Assembly (NCBI GenBank): GCA_015061885.1
Contig: SUVS01000004.1
Location: 1 to 64,000 of the forward strand
Length of the DNA: 64,000 bases
Direction of reading: 5' to 3'
From: Lentisphaerota bacterium
GTDB taxonomy: Bacteria; Verrucomicrobiota; Lentisphaeria; Victivallales; Victivallaceae
The stretch's first letter is position 1. Every line of letters starts with the position of its first letter. Positions 8,607-18,211 of the stretch are shown piece by piece. The notes below the pieces were generated by a model, which was not told the origin of the DNA, made no database searches, and was given only the letters and a program-made list of their open reading frames with translations. Made by a program: the position numbers and the translations under genes.

Positions 8607-10445
8607 ATGAAAAAAAACAGATATGTCGGTGATTATCCGGTGATCGGTATCCGCCCCTGTATTGACGGCCGCCGCGGCCCCATGATGCTGCGTGAATCTT
8701 TGGAACCTACTGTGTGGGCAATGGCAAATGCCGCCAAAAAAATTCTGGAAGATAATTTATTTTATTCCAACGGCGAACCGGTAAAGGTCGTGATGGCTGA
8801 CAGTTGTATCGGCCGGGTGCCGGAAGCGGCTGCGTGTGCTGATAAGTTCCGCAAAGAAGGTGTGGCGATCACCCTTTCGGTAACTTCCTGCTGGTGCTAT
8901 GGCTCTGAAACTATGGATATGGACCCCATGACCATCAAAGGCGTGTGGGGCTTTAACGGTACTGAACGCCCCGGTGCGGTTTATCTGGCGGCGGTGCTGG
9001 CCGGTCATGCCCAGAAGGGCTTGCCCGCATTCGGTATTTACGGTCATGAAGTGCAGGATCTTGATCAGGTCGATCAGGTTCCGGAAGATGTCAAAGAAAA
9101 GATCCTGCGTTTCGGCAGAGCGGCGATCGCGGTTGCCACCATGCGGGGCAAATCCTATTTGCAGATCGGGTCGCAGTGCATGGGTATTGCCGGTTCGATC
9201 GTCGATCAGGATATGATGGAAAATTACTTCGGTATGCGGGTGGAGTCTGTTGACGAAGTCGAAGTCATCCGCCGTATGGAAGAAGGCATTTACTGCGAAG
9301 AAGAATTCCAGAAAGCTCTGGCATGGACTAAAGAACACTGCAAAGAAGGTTGGGACCCGAACCCCGACAAAGTTTCTTTTATGGGCGAAGATTACAAGAT
9401 CAAATTCACCCGCGAAGAAAAGGATAAGCAGTGGGAATTTACCGTCAAGATGTACTGCATCATCAAGGATTTGATGGCAGGTAATCCCAATCTGCCCGAT
9501 AAGTTTGTGGAAGAAAAAGCCGGTCATAACGCCATTGCCGGCGGTTTCCAGGGCCAGCGTCAGTGGACTGACCATTGGCCCAGCTGTGATTACCCCGAAG
9601 CATTGTTGAGCAGTACTTTTGACTACGAAGGTGCCCGCGAACCCTTTACCCTTGCTACCGAAAACGATGTACTCAACGGTATGGGTATGCTTATGATGCG
9701 TCTTTTGACTCACCGGGCACAGATTTTTGCCGATGTGCGTACCTACTGGTCGGGCGAAGCTACTGAACGCGTTACCGGTTACAAATTCAGCGGCAAAGCG
9801 GCTGAATCCAACGGTATTATCCACCTTATCAACTCCGGTGCGGCGTGTCTGGATGCCTCCGGTGTCTGCACCGATGAAAACGGCAACGCCATAATGAAGA
9901 AGTGGTGGGAAGTTACCGATGAAGACATCAAAAAGATGACCGATGCCACTGTCTGGTGCGAATCTACCTTTGACAACATGCGTGGCGGCGGTTTCTCCAG
10001 TCACTTCGATACCTTTGCCGAAATGCCCTGTACCATGATCCGCTTGAACATCATCAAAGGTCTTGGACCGGTGTTGCAGATCGCTGAAGGCTGGACAGTC
10101 AATCTGCCCAAAGATGTCAACGACAAACTCATGGACCGCACCAATCCCACCTGGCCCTGCACCTGGTTTGCTCCGCGTTGCGACGGCAAAGATGGTTCGC
10201 CGTTCAAGAGTGCCTACGAAGTGATGATGAACTGGGGTGCCAACCACGGTGCGATCTCTTACGGGCATGTCGGTGCTGATTTGATCACGATGTGTTCAAT
10301 GCTGCGGATACCCGTGTGCATGCACAATGTACCGGAAGAAGACATCTACCGTCCGGCGTGCTGGAACGCCTTCGGTATGGATAAGGAAGGTCAGGACTAC
10401 CGTGCCTGCCAGACCTACGGGCCGATGTATAAGACCAATTTCTGA
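8607..10445 (+). CDS. fucI: L-fucose isomerase
   Basis: 612 aa; IGIRPCIDGRRGP start; C-terminus [42 protein letters not shown] as in FucI. Confidence 0.95.
   Translation: MKKNRYVGDYPVIGIRPCIDGRRGPMMLRESLEPTVWAMANAAKKILEDNLFYSNGEPVKVVMADSCIGRVPEAAACADKFRKEGVAITLSVTSCWCYGSETMDMDPMTIKGVWGFNGTERPGAVYLAAVLAGHAQKGLPAFGIYGHEVQDLDQVDQVPEDVKEKILRFGRAAIAVATMRGKSYLQIGSQCMGIAGSIVDQDMMENYFGMRVESVDEVEVIRRMEEGIYCEEEFQKALAWTKEHCKEGWDPNPDKVSFMGEDYKIKFTREEKDKQWEFTVKMYCIIKDLMAGNPNLPDKFVEEKAGHNAIAGGFQGQRQWTDHWPSCDYPEALLSSTFDYEGAREPFTLATENDVLNGMGMLMMRLLTHRAQIFADVRTYWSGEATERVTGYKFSGKAAESNGIIHLINSGAACLDASGVCTDENGNAIMKKWWEVTDEDIKKMTDATVWCESTFDNMRGGGFSSHFDTFAEMPCTMIRLNIIKGLGPVLQIAEGWTVNLPKDVNDKLMDRTNPTWPCTWFAPRCDGKDGSPFKSAYEVMMNWGANHGAISYGHVGADLITMCSMLRIPVCMHNVPEEDIYRPACWNAFGMDKEGQDYRACQTYGPMYKTNF
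10304..10440 (+). repeat. Copy 1 of a 137-bp direct repeat (3' end of intact fucI)
   Basis: 133/137 identity to 11599-11735; the last 109 bp are identical. Confidence 0.97.
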
Positions 10446-10460
10446 TAATACCGGAGTAAT

Positions 10461-10503
10461 ACATCTGAACTCTGCTGTAAAAAGTGGAGTTCAGATGTTT
10501 TTT
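10461..10503 (+). terminator. Rho-independent terminator after fucI
   Basis: acatctgaact...gagttcagatgtttttt. Confidence 0.8.
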
Positions 10504-10565
10504 ATTTGGGCGGAAAAACCGGTTGAAAATATAGTCATAAAAGCAGTGTAAAACAAAGTTTCAAC

Positions 10566-10594
10566 TTGAAAAACACGCCCCCATGTATTATATT
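10566..10594 (+). promoter_or_regulatory. Sigma70-type promoter of the fic gene
   Basis: TTGAAA (10566-10571), 17 nt, TATATT (10589-10594). Confidence 0.6.
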
Positions 10595-10612
10595 ACCACG
10601 AATATGTGTCAA

Positions 10613-10649
10613 TTATTCATAGTCTGGCAGATAGCGTGACTATGAATAA
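10613..10649. promoter_or_regulatory. Candidate operator: perfect 12-bp inverted repeat in the fic leader
   Basis: ttattcatagtc-13 nt-gactatgaataa just downstream of the predicted promoter. Confidence 0.55.
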
Positions 10650-10695
10650 CAAGCACAACTCAATACAAATGTCGCTGATGATTCAGAAATAAGCT

Positions 10696-11589
10696 ATGAC
10701 AAAACTATCCATAAGATTTTTCAATGACCGGGAAGTGCGGGCTGTTTGGGATGAAGAACATTCCAAATGGTTCTTTGCAGCTGTGGATATTGTCGCTGTA
10801 CTCGGCGAAAGTGCCGATCCCCGCAATTATTGGTATGTTTTGAAAAACCGCCTCAAAAAGACAAACAGTCAAATCCTTACAAATTGTAAGGGGTTGAAAA
10901 TGACTGCTCCTGATGGCAAAATGCGTTTGACCGACTGCTTTGACAGCAATGGTATTGTGGAGCTGGCAAAGAATTTTCCCAACCACAAAGCTGCCAGGTT
11001 TCTTGACTGGTTTCTTTACAGCGAAAATACTGTCGATGGGCAAAGCAAGAAAAAGGCTTACGCACTCTTTGAAAGCGGTTTGCTTACCACTCTTCAGCCC
11101 GGTACGGTCAAGAGTCTGCAGCAGATACATGCTTATATTTTCGGTGGTCTTTATGAGTTTGCAGGGCAGATCCGCTCCAAAAATATCAGCAAAGGCGGTT
11201 TTACTTTTGCCAATGCCCTTTATTTCAACACTATTTTGCCAGATATTGAGAATATGCCTCAAGCCACCTTTGAGGAAATCATAAATAAATATGTGGAAAT
11301 GAATGTGGCTCATCCTTTTATGGAAGGTAACGGTCGCAGTACCCGTATCTGGCTGGATTTGATGTTGAAGCACTCTTTATCCAAGTGTATTGATTGGAGT
11401 GCTGTCAACAAAAATGCTTACCTCGAAGCTATGCGTGAAAGCGTCGTTAACAGTTCCTGTCTGAAATCCCTGCTTGAGCCGGCTCTCACCGATAAGATCA
11501 ATGAGCGTGAAATGTTCATGAAGGGCATCGACTATTCCTATTATTATGAAGAGGATTCTACTGACATATCAGAAGAAGATTCATTATGA
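10696..11589 (+). CDS. Bro-N-like domain / Fic (protein adenylyltransferase-like) fusion
   Basis: N-terminus [32 protein letters not shown] is Bro-N-like; C-terminal Fic core [14 protein letters not shown] matches HPFxxGNGRxxR. Confidence 0.88.
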   Translation: MTKLSIRFFNDREVRAVWDEEHSKWFFAAVDIVAVLGESADPRNYWYVLKNRLKKTNSQILTNCKGLKMTAPDGKMRLTDCFDSNGIVELAKNFPNHKAARFLDWFLYSENTVDGQSKKKAYALFESGLLTTLQPGTVKSLQQIHAYIFGGLYEFAGQIRSKNISKGGFTFANALYFNTILPDIENMPQATFEEIINKYVEMNVAHPFMEGNGRSTRIWLDLMLKHSLSKCIDWSAVNKNAYLEAMRESVVNSSCLKSLLEPALTDKINEREMFMKGIDYSYYYEEDSTDISEEDSL

Positions 11590-11598
11590 GCCAATACG

Positions 11599-11740
11599 GC
11601 GGATACCCGTGTGTGTGTACAATGTGCCGGAAGAAGACATCTACCGTCCGGCGTGCTGGAACGCCTTCGGTATGGATAAGGAAGGTCAGGACTACCGTGC
11701 CTGCCAGACCTACGGGCCGATGTATAAGACCAATTGCTGA
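11599..11740 (+). pseudogene. Displaced copy of the fucI 3' end (C-terminal ~47 codons) downstream of fic
   Basis: [45 protein letters not shown]; 133/137 nt identity to 10304-10440. Confidence 0.95.
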
Positions 11741-11768
11741 ACATCTTCAGGTATTGGGGGAAAACTCA

Positions 11769-11798
11769 AAACCGCCGGAGCTTTCCGGCGGTTTTTTT
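11769..11798 (+). terminator. Rho-independent terminator
   Basis: accgccggagctttccggcggttttttt. Confidence 0.8.
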
Positions 11799-11861
11799 AC
11801 GCTGAAGCAATAAAAAAAGAGCAGCTTGCATTCCGCTTGCCGCCCTGTTTTTTGTGGTTGT

Positions 11862-14800
11862 TTATTTTACCACATTGAATGTTTTTGTTGTTTTCACACC
11901 GCTGGCACAGTGGGTTATGACCGCTTGCCATTTGCCGGTTTCGGCGTTGAACGGAATCTGGAACTCAAACTTGCCGTCAGGCGTGGCAAAACAGCTGTTC
12001 AGGCTGTATTCAGCGGCTGTTTTGCCGTTGGGTTTGATTACTTCCAGACGGTACACGGTGCGGCTTTTTGCCCCGGAAGCATTGCAGGTGATATTGACCA
12101 TGCTGCCGGCTTTTACGGTGGCGGGCACACTGGCTTTGACCGCGGTTACTTCGGCGGGCAATATGGCAAAGAGCTGACCGTAACCGACGGCGGCTTTAAT
12201 TTTGAATGCATTGCCGTCGGCGATCTTTTTGCCCTGCCGCACATCGTAGATCACGCCGGAAACCGGCAGTTTTACATCAAGTACCGGTGTGCCGGGAGCA
12301 TTGTTGTCGATTTTGCCGACTTTCATGAAATCGCTGTGGCGGACAATGGCAAAGTAGTAGTTGTCGCCCGATTTTTTGAGAATACTCTGGCTGGGCATCT
12401 GCATTTTGTTTTTGTCGGTAACTACGGCATGGCTTTGTGCCCCGCTTTCGCCGGTGATTTTGGAAACCAGTTTACGCATGGCAATACAATATGCCTGACT
12501 GCCGCTTGCCGCAGTGGCAGTTTCGCCGCCCACGCCGCCGATAGCCAGTGATTGATAGCTGTTGAGCATAACATTGAACAGCACGCCGCGGCCTTTGCCG
12601 CATTTGGTGATCCTGATGGTGCCGAGCTGTGGTTCAGCAACCTTGAAACGGCCTTTGAGGATCTCTTCTTTGAGATCTTGCATCTGCGGAGCCAGTTTGC
12701 CGGAATTACCGGGGAAGAGCTTATCCAGAACCGTACCATTGATGCGTTTGCCGTGATGATCGTATCTGCCGGGGAAGGCATCGGCGATGACCGTACCGCC
12801 GTTTTCGGCAAACTTCACGAGGTTCTGCCGTTCTGCTTCGGAAAGGGCAAAGGTCAGCGGCAGAATGATGACTTTGAACCGGCTCAAATCAAACTTGCTG
12901 TCGGCAAGGTTTTCGTAAGTTATGTAACGGGTGGTGAGCTTGAGGTCGAGCAGCAATTCTTCCCAGCCGGTCTGGGTGTTCTGCCACTCTGCTATACCAA
13001 TGCCGCCAGCCATGGCGGTAAATACCGACGGCTGGCTGTAAAGCACTGCCACTTTGGCATCGTCTTTATCGGCAGTCAGCAGCAGTTTGCCGATACCTTT
13101 TTTGATGAGGTTGAATTCTTCGCAATAGCTCTTGAGGTTGATGGTGGGCGAGCCGTCGCCGTTGTACGCCGAACCGTGCCAGTTCCAGGTCATGTTGGCA
13201 CCTTTGATAAGGTTGCTCCACTGGTAGGAACGCTGGTATATATCGTAGAGTTTTTCCGGCGAAACATAGCCGCCGCCCCACTGACCGGAGAGCGAACCCT
13301 CCGGCTGCCACTGATTTACCAGTGTGGTCTGCACGCCGTTGTAATACGCTGTGCATGAAAGGTGTTTCATCAGCTGTGCCCAGTCATAACCATAGCCGGG
13401 AACCTGTGTACCGGACATGCCGATTTTGGCACCGGGAACGCCCTGCTGAATGATTTCCACGCGTTTACCAATATAATTGTGGCTCCATACATTGATCATA
13501 AACATCTTGTGGTCAAGCCACGGAGCGAGGTTGCCGGAGCCTTCCACCGCTTTACGCTGAACGGGTACGACATCGTCGAAACTTGCAAAATTGCTGCCCC
13601 ATGTTTTGTTGAGGTTGGCAATAGTTTTGTAATCTTTTTTCAGATATTCGCGGAATCCTTTCAGACAGTGTTCGCTGTAACAGACGGTGGAACCGAGGAA
13701 CATTTCGTCGCCGAGCATGTGATATATGCCGGAGTAGTAGTTGAACTTATTGTTTTTGATAAGTTTGGCAAACCCCGCTTCGGCGGCGGCGGTCACTGCC
13801 GGATCGCTGTAACAGGGATTACGCACCGGATCGCTGGCAATATCAGCACGGTAGGCATGATTGAGTTTGGTATCGTTGGCAACCCAGCAAAGGTTGAGGA
13901 TGAGCGGGTAGCAGTTCAGATTGGTGATATTGCGGAGAGTACCTTCTTGGATATTATCGCGTCTGCCGTCAACGGAAAGCAGGTCAAAGCCGATCTGCCG
14001 GAGCATATCGCCCAGAATCAGTCTGCCGCCCCACAGTCCGGCATGGAATTCAGTGTGGTCAAGCGGTCTGCCGTTCATGGCAAATTCGTTCATACTGCGG
14101 GCAATCACATTGCCGTTACGCACGACTTTGGCGAATACACGGTAGAGCAGGCTGTAAGGAGCTTGCATTTTGAGCGAAAAATCAGCATTTTTTGCATCTT
14201 TTTCGGCGGTGTAAACTGTGCGGAAATTGGTGTCTTCGATACTGACAAGCAGTTTGTCGCCGGCTTTTACATTATTTACTGCAACATTGAATTTGACTTC
14301 GCTGTCGAATTTGAAAGCATTGTCAGCGTTGGCGAATTTGATTTCAGCTGCGGCAGTTACCGGCGTATCAAACCGCACTGCGGCGGCATCGAGGACTTTA
14401 TCCTGTGCATCAAGCAGTTTTATATGGGCAATGTGCAAACCGCCGGGCAGTGCGGGCAGGGCGATGACTGCATTCTGATTACCGGCTTTGAGGTTTATAT
14501 TCTGCAAACTTGTGCCGTCCAGTTCGCGGTTGAAACTTTTGTATTCAACGGCGATTTTTGCCGCCATGGCGGCGGGGGAATTTATCTTGAGAGTCAGATT
14601 TTTGCTGTCAGCCGAATTGCCGGTGATCGCAGGCGTTTTGATTCCGCCGGCGGCACGCACCGCTTTGGCAAGCGGCAGATAACGGTATTCCCAATAAGGG
14701 AAATCCCGGCTCACATAAGCCGGAGAACGCATCCCCCGCAGTTCTTTCGGAGTGCTGGGCATGTTATCAAGCTGGGTGTAATGAGGGTCGCCGAACATGA

Positions 14801-17123
14801 AAAAATCAGCTTTTTCATATTTACGCATGTGGTTGTTCAAAGAACCTTTCTGCATAGAAGGTATTTGAGTCCATTCTGCGGGCATGGCAACACGTTTGCC
14901 CAACAGTTCATCAGGTACATTAAGACAGTCCAGAAAGATGACTCTGGTGCCTTTGCTCTGAAGTTTGGCAATTTCCGCAGTCAGCGTTTTCGGGGCGTCA
15001 AACAGTTTGAAGTTCACGCCCTGAATGATCGCAATTTTCGGAGCTTGTTTTATGGCACGCAGACGTTCAAGCGTGTAGTCGGTCATCTGTTTGCCATGAC
15101 CGATACTGTGTACGCCGTAAATACCTTTACCGCCGATATTATCAATCGTCGGCAAAAGCGGAATAAACTCATAGTTGAGATCAAGCCGCTGACTCAACTC
15201 CACGATTTCGCGGCGGCTGGCATCTTCGTTGGTTTTGATGATCGAACAGCAGTAGAGCAGAGCGGGCAGTTTGAATGCCGCCGGTTTGAACCACTTTTCG
15301 TGCGGAGTAACATAATCGTGCGAGATTTTTTCGAGTATTGCCAGCGGAGCATAGCCGCTGTAAATGGCATTTTCGCGGGCGGTTTCCAAAACCGGTTTGG
15401 CTTTGAACGAAAAATCATCGGCAGTTACCGAAATATTATCTATCCACAAAACGTTTTCTTTACCGGCTTCAGAAAGCTGGAACACCAGCCGCAGAGCCGC
15501 CGCATTTTTCGGAACGCTGAAAGTTTTGCTGATGCGTTTCCAGTCGTGCGAAGCGTAAGTTGAGTAGAAAATCAGCTTGCTTTTGGCGATGGGTTTGCCG
15601 TTTTCGTCAAAGCAATCAACATAGGCAATAGCGTATTTTTTATCGGGATTTTCGCATTTTACATCGGCTGAAACGGTATATTTGCGGTCGGTTTCGGGCA
15701 GGAAATAGCTGCTGTAAGCCGCAGTACCGACTTTACCTTCTTTTTTGATGCGAACACAGTAGGAGCCATCTTTGCCGGATTTTTCCCAGAAAGTAAGTTT
15801 GCGGTCTTTGGTGATTTCGTAATAGAAGTTGCCATCGGCAAATTTATTGCTTTTAGCGGGCTTTTCAAAACCGCCGTTCCAGAAAAGTTCGGGTTTATCG
15901 GTATTGAGTACCGGAGGTTCCGCCGGGGCGTCGAGTGCAATACGCACGGTCAGAGCTTTTTCGCCCAGCAGATAGAAATTTTGGGCAGAAATCCTGTCGT
16001 AGAACTTGCCATTGATTTCTTTGCTGTAAAAATAGCCTTTGGGGGCAACGCCGGGTACGGCAAAGAGCAGACGCTTGCTGCCGTCGGGCAGATTGACAAG
16101 TTTGCTTGCCAGCGGACGGTCGAGGTCGATGGATTTGTTGCGTACAATATACGCGGCGGCACAGTTGATTTTTTCATCGGCGGGTATGGTTATTGCCCGG
16201 ATGGAGTCAAAATACTGCCGGTTCACAGTTACATCCACATATCTCTGCGGCAGAGCAATGTTGGGATTACGCGGCTGATTGTGCGAAACTTTGCTCAAAT
16301 CCACCGGCGTCGGAGTGGTGAGCTTGTATTCCGGCTGTTTGAGCAAACCTTTTATGTAATAGCGTACATTGCTGTATGTCCGGCTGGTAACAGTAAAAGT
16401 TGCTTCAGCTCCGGGAGCCAGCTCAAATTCCCGGGTCAGCAGTTCGGTAGTGTTCACCGGTTTATTCTGCATACTGCCGCACCAGCTGTAAGTACCGGCA
16501 AAAGCATTGGCGGGTGATACCGAAACGATCACGCCGTAAGGCGAATCCTTGCCGGCAATACCATATACCGCCGCACTGGGAGTCATGCACCATTCATCAC
16601 TTTTGGCAGAACCCGGATGGGTGATTTCGACGATTTTGCCATCTTTGCTCTGAAAAAGCGTGGCACCTTCGCCCGTATTCAGAAAAGTCTGCAGCCAGAT
16701 ACCGGCTTTGTGCGGTTTGCTGTCGGTATTTTTCAGCGTGTATTTAATGGTGAAATAGTTTTTATTCCATTCAAAAGTATATTTTTTGCTGATCCGCAGC
16801 CAGTCAAAAGCTGATACCCCTTTGGCAGTAAAGGTTATATCCGCAGATTTGCGGTGCTTATAGTTGGAGCTTTCCACGCTGTAATTGTGATCGGCAAATT
16901 TTTCGAGCGTCATCACGCCGTTATCCACTGAAAAAACGCGTTCCGTGTAGCTGGCAAGCCCCGGATGCAGCAGCGGTTTTTTTGAATTGTTGCTCAATTC
17001 TGTTACAGCGGCACCTTTCAGGTCGATACCTACGGCAAACTGCCCGTTGTCGGTTGTGTAATCAGCCGCATTCAGCATAAAAGCTGATGCCGCCAATACC
17101 GAAGCGGTAAGCAAATGTTTCAT
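11862..17123 (-). CDS. Very large secreted multidomain GH42-like glycoside hydrolase
   Basis: 1753 aa; signal peptide MKHLLTASVLAASAFMLNA; YHMLGDEMFLG...GFREYLKKDYKTIANLNKTWGSNFASFDDV resembles the GH42 core; NLVKFAENGGTVIADAFPG trimerisation-domain-like. Confidence 0.75.
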   Translation of the reverse strand: MKHLLTASVLAASAFMLNAADYTTDNGQFAVGIDLKGAAVTELSNNSKKPLLHPGLASYTERVFSVDNGVMTLEKFADHNYSVESSNYKHRKSADITFTAKGVSAFDWLRISKKYTFEWNKNYFTIKYTLKNTDSKPHKAGIWLQTFLNTGEGATLFQSKDGKIVEITHPGSAKSDEWCMTPSAAVYGIAGKDSPYGVIVSVSPANAFAGTYSWCGSMQNKPVNTTELLTREFELAPGAEATFTVTSRTYSNVRYYIKGLLKQPEYKLTTPTPVDLSKVSHNQPRNPNIALPQRYVDVTVNRQYFDSIRAITIPADEKINCAAAYIVRNKSIDLDRPLASKLVNLPDGSKRLLFAVPGVAPKGYFYSKEINGKFYDRISAQNFYLLGEKALTVRIALDAPAEPPVLNTDKPELFWNGGFEKPAKSNKFADGNFYYEITKDRKLTFWEKSGKDGSYCVRIKKEGKVGTAAYSSYFLPETDRKYTVSADVKCENPDKKYAIAYVDCFDENGKPIAKSKLIFYSTYASHDWKRISKTFSVPKNAAALRLVFQLSEAGKENVLWIDNISVTADDFSFKAKPVLETARENAIYSGYAPLAILEKISHDYVTPHEKWFKPAAFKLPALLYCCSIIKTNEDASRREIVELSQRLDLNYEFIPLLPTIDNIGGKGIYGVHSIGHGKQMTDYTLERLRAIKQAPKIAIIQGVNFKLFDAPKTLTAEIAKLQSKGTRVIFLDCLNVPDELLGKRVAMPAEWTQIPSMQKGSLNNHMRKYEKADFFMFGDPHYTQLDNMPSTPKELRGMRSPAYVSRDFPYWEYRYLPLAKAVRAAGGIKTPAITGNSADSKNLTLKINSPAAMAAKIAVEYKSFNRELDGTSLQNINLKAGNQNAVIALPALPGGLHIAHIKLLDAQDKVLDAAAVRFDTPVTAAAEIKFANADNAFKFDSEVKFNVAVNNVKAGDKLLVSIEDTNFRTVYTAEKDAKNADFSLKMQAPYSLLYRVFAKVVRNGNVIARSMNEFAMNGRPLDHTEFHAGLWGGRLILGDMLRQIGFDLLSVDGRRDNIQEGTLRNITNLNCYPLILNLCWVANDTKLNHAYRADIASDPVRNPCYSDPAVTAAAEAGFAKLIKNNKFNYYSGIYHMLGDEMFLGSTVCYSEHCLKGFREYLKKDYKTIANLNKTWGSNFASFDDVVPVQRKAVEGSGNLAPWLDHKMFMINVWSHNYIGKRVEIIQQGVPGAKIGMSGTQVPGYGYDWAQLMKHLSCTAYYNGVQTTLVNQWQPEGSLSGQWGGGYVSPEKLYDIYQRSYQWSNLIKGANMTWNWHGSAYNGDGSPTINLKSYCEEFNLIKKGIGKLLLTADKDDAKVAVLYSQPSVFTAMAGGIGIAEWQNTQTGWEELLLDLKLTTRYITYENLADSKFDLSRFKVIILPLTFALSEAERQNLVKFAENGGTVIADAFPGRYDHHGKRINGTVLDKLFPGNSGKLAPQMQDLKEEILKGRFKVAEPQLGTIRITKCGKGRGVLFNVMLNSYQSLAIGGVGGETATAASGSQAYCIAMRKLVSKITGESGAQSHAVVTDKNKMQMPSQSILKKSGDNYYFAIVRHSDFMKVGKIDNNAPGTPVLDVKLPVSGVIYDVRQGKKIADGNAFKIKAAVGYGQLFAILPAEVTAVKASVPATVKAGSMVNITCNASGAKSRTVYRLEVIKPNGKTAAEYSLNSCFATPDGKFEFQIPFNAETGKWQAVITHCASGVKTTKTFNVVK

Positions 17124-17158
17124 GATGCTTTTCCTTTCTCTGGTTTATTTGGTGTTGT

Positions 17159-18211
17159 TTATATACTTTGCAAATACTCTATTTTATACGGGATCAAGCG
17201 GTGAACCTTCGGAGCTTCCGGCGACCGCATCCTCTCCAACAGTAAAGTAAACGCTCCCCGCATTAAATCAGTCGTGCTGGCATTGGCAAAAACGATATTG
17301 CCGGGGGGGAACTGCCCGGATTTCTGACTTCCCACATGCATGATACGCATACTTATCGGATAACCGGGCACGGCTTCTTTATACATATCAATGCGTTGCT
17401 GATTGTAGCCTCCGTAATGGATCATTACTTCGGGTTTTTCCGGCATGGCGGCAATGTGGCGGAGATATTTTACTGCATTGCCGCACCAATCCAGATCGTC
17501 CTGATGGCAGATGCGGTCGCAGCTCAATATTTCCAGGTCCAGCTTGCGTTTGATTTTTTTCCACATTTTGTTCAAAAGCTGATTGTATCCTTCGGTCTGA
17601 CTGATGAAAAGCAGTGCGATCTTGCGGTATCCGGCGTTTTTCAGGTCGCTTGCCAGTTGCATGACAGCTTTTTCGGTATCAAAATTTATATAATCCATAT
17701 CGCTGTAAAACGGCAGTCTTGAGGTCGATACAAATGGTATCTGCCGCTCTGAAAGTTTTTCCGCCAGCGTTTCCGTAAGGGCGTTCCCGGTAAAGATAAG
17801 TCCGGCAAAGTTGGAGAGTTCCAACTGATTGAGAAACTCCATCGAAGACGAAAGCACCCGCATTACAACAAAATGATAACCGCTTTGTTCAAATTCAGCG
17901 ATCAACGGCTGCATATGGTTGTAATTTTCCTGAAAATGCTCATCATTCCATCTGCCGATAATAGCTATTACACCGGATTTGAGGTTTTGCCGCAGTATCT
18001 GCATACCGGCTCTGCCGTGATGTTCAATGATATTATGCGACCGCAAAAGCTGTAAAGCGTTGGTCATAGTCTGTTTGGCAACATTGAACCGTTGGGCAAG
18101 TATCTGGATATTGTCCAGCTTATCAGTATATTCACCCAGGCGGATCGCCATTTCCAAATCCGCAGCAATTCTTCTGTATTCAGCTTTTCCGGAGGCTTTA
18201 CGCATGATCAA
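17159..18211 (-). CDS. GntR-type wHTH / LacI-type sugar-binding transcriptional regulator
   Basis: N-terminal wHTH ([25 protein letters not shown]) followed by a periplasmic-binding-protein-like domain. Confidence 0.8.
   Translation of the reverse strand: MIMRKASGKAEYRRIAADLEMAIRLGEYTDKLDNIQILAQRFNVAKQTMTNALQLLRSHNIIEHHGRAGMQILRQNLKSGVIAIIGRWNDEHFQENYNHMQPLIAEFEQSGYHFVVMRVLSSSMEFLNQLELSNFAGLIFTGNALTETLAEKLSERQIPFVSTSRLPFYSDMDYINFDTEKAVMQLASDLKNAGYRKIALLFISQTEGYNQLLNKMWKKIKRKLDLEILSCDRICHQDDLDWCGNAVKYLRHIAAMPEKPEVMIHYGGYNQQRIDMYKEAVPGYPISMRIMHVGSQKSGQFPPGNIVFANASTTDLMRGAFTLLLERMRSPEAPKVHRLIPYKIEYLQSI

Noticed and set aside
8757-10268. Long minus-strand ORF (503 aa) opposite fucI
   Set aside because: Antisense shadow of a well-supported coding gene with strong codon bias.
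11546-11740. 64-aa ORF after fic
   Set aside because: It is the duplicated fucI C-terminus fused by chance to upstream sequence; annotated as a pseudogene fragment rather than a new gene.
10304-11740. Simple tandem duplication of fucI as the origin of the second 3' end
   Set aside because: The segment between repeats (fic) is not fucI-derived and both downstream flanks are unrelated, so a plain tandem duplication does not fit; insertion with gene-end replacement fits better.
12552-15563. Long plus-strand ORFs opposite the 1753-aa gene
   Set aside because: Antisense shadow ORFs; composition and lack of RBS or family motifs argue against coding.
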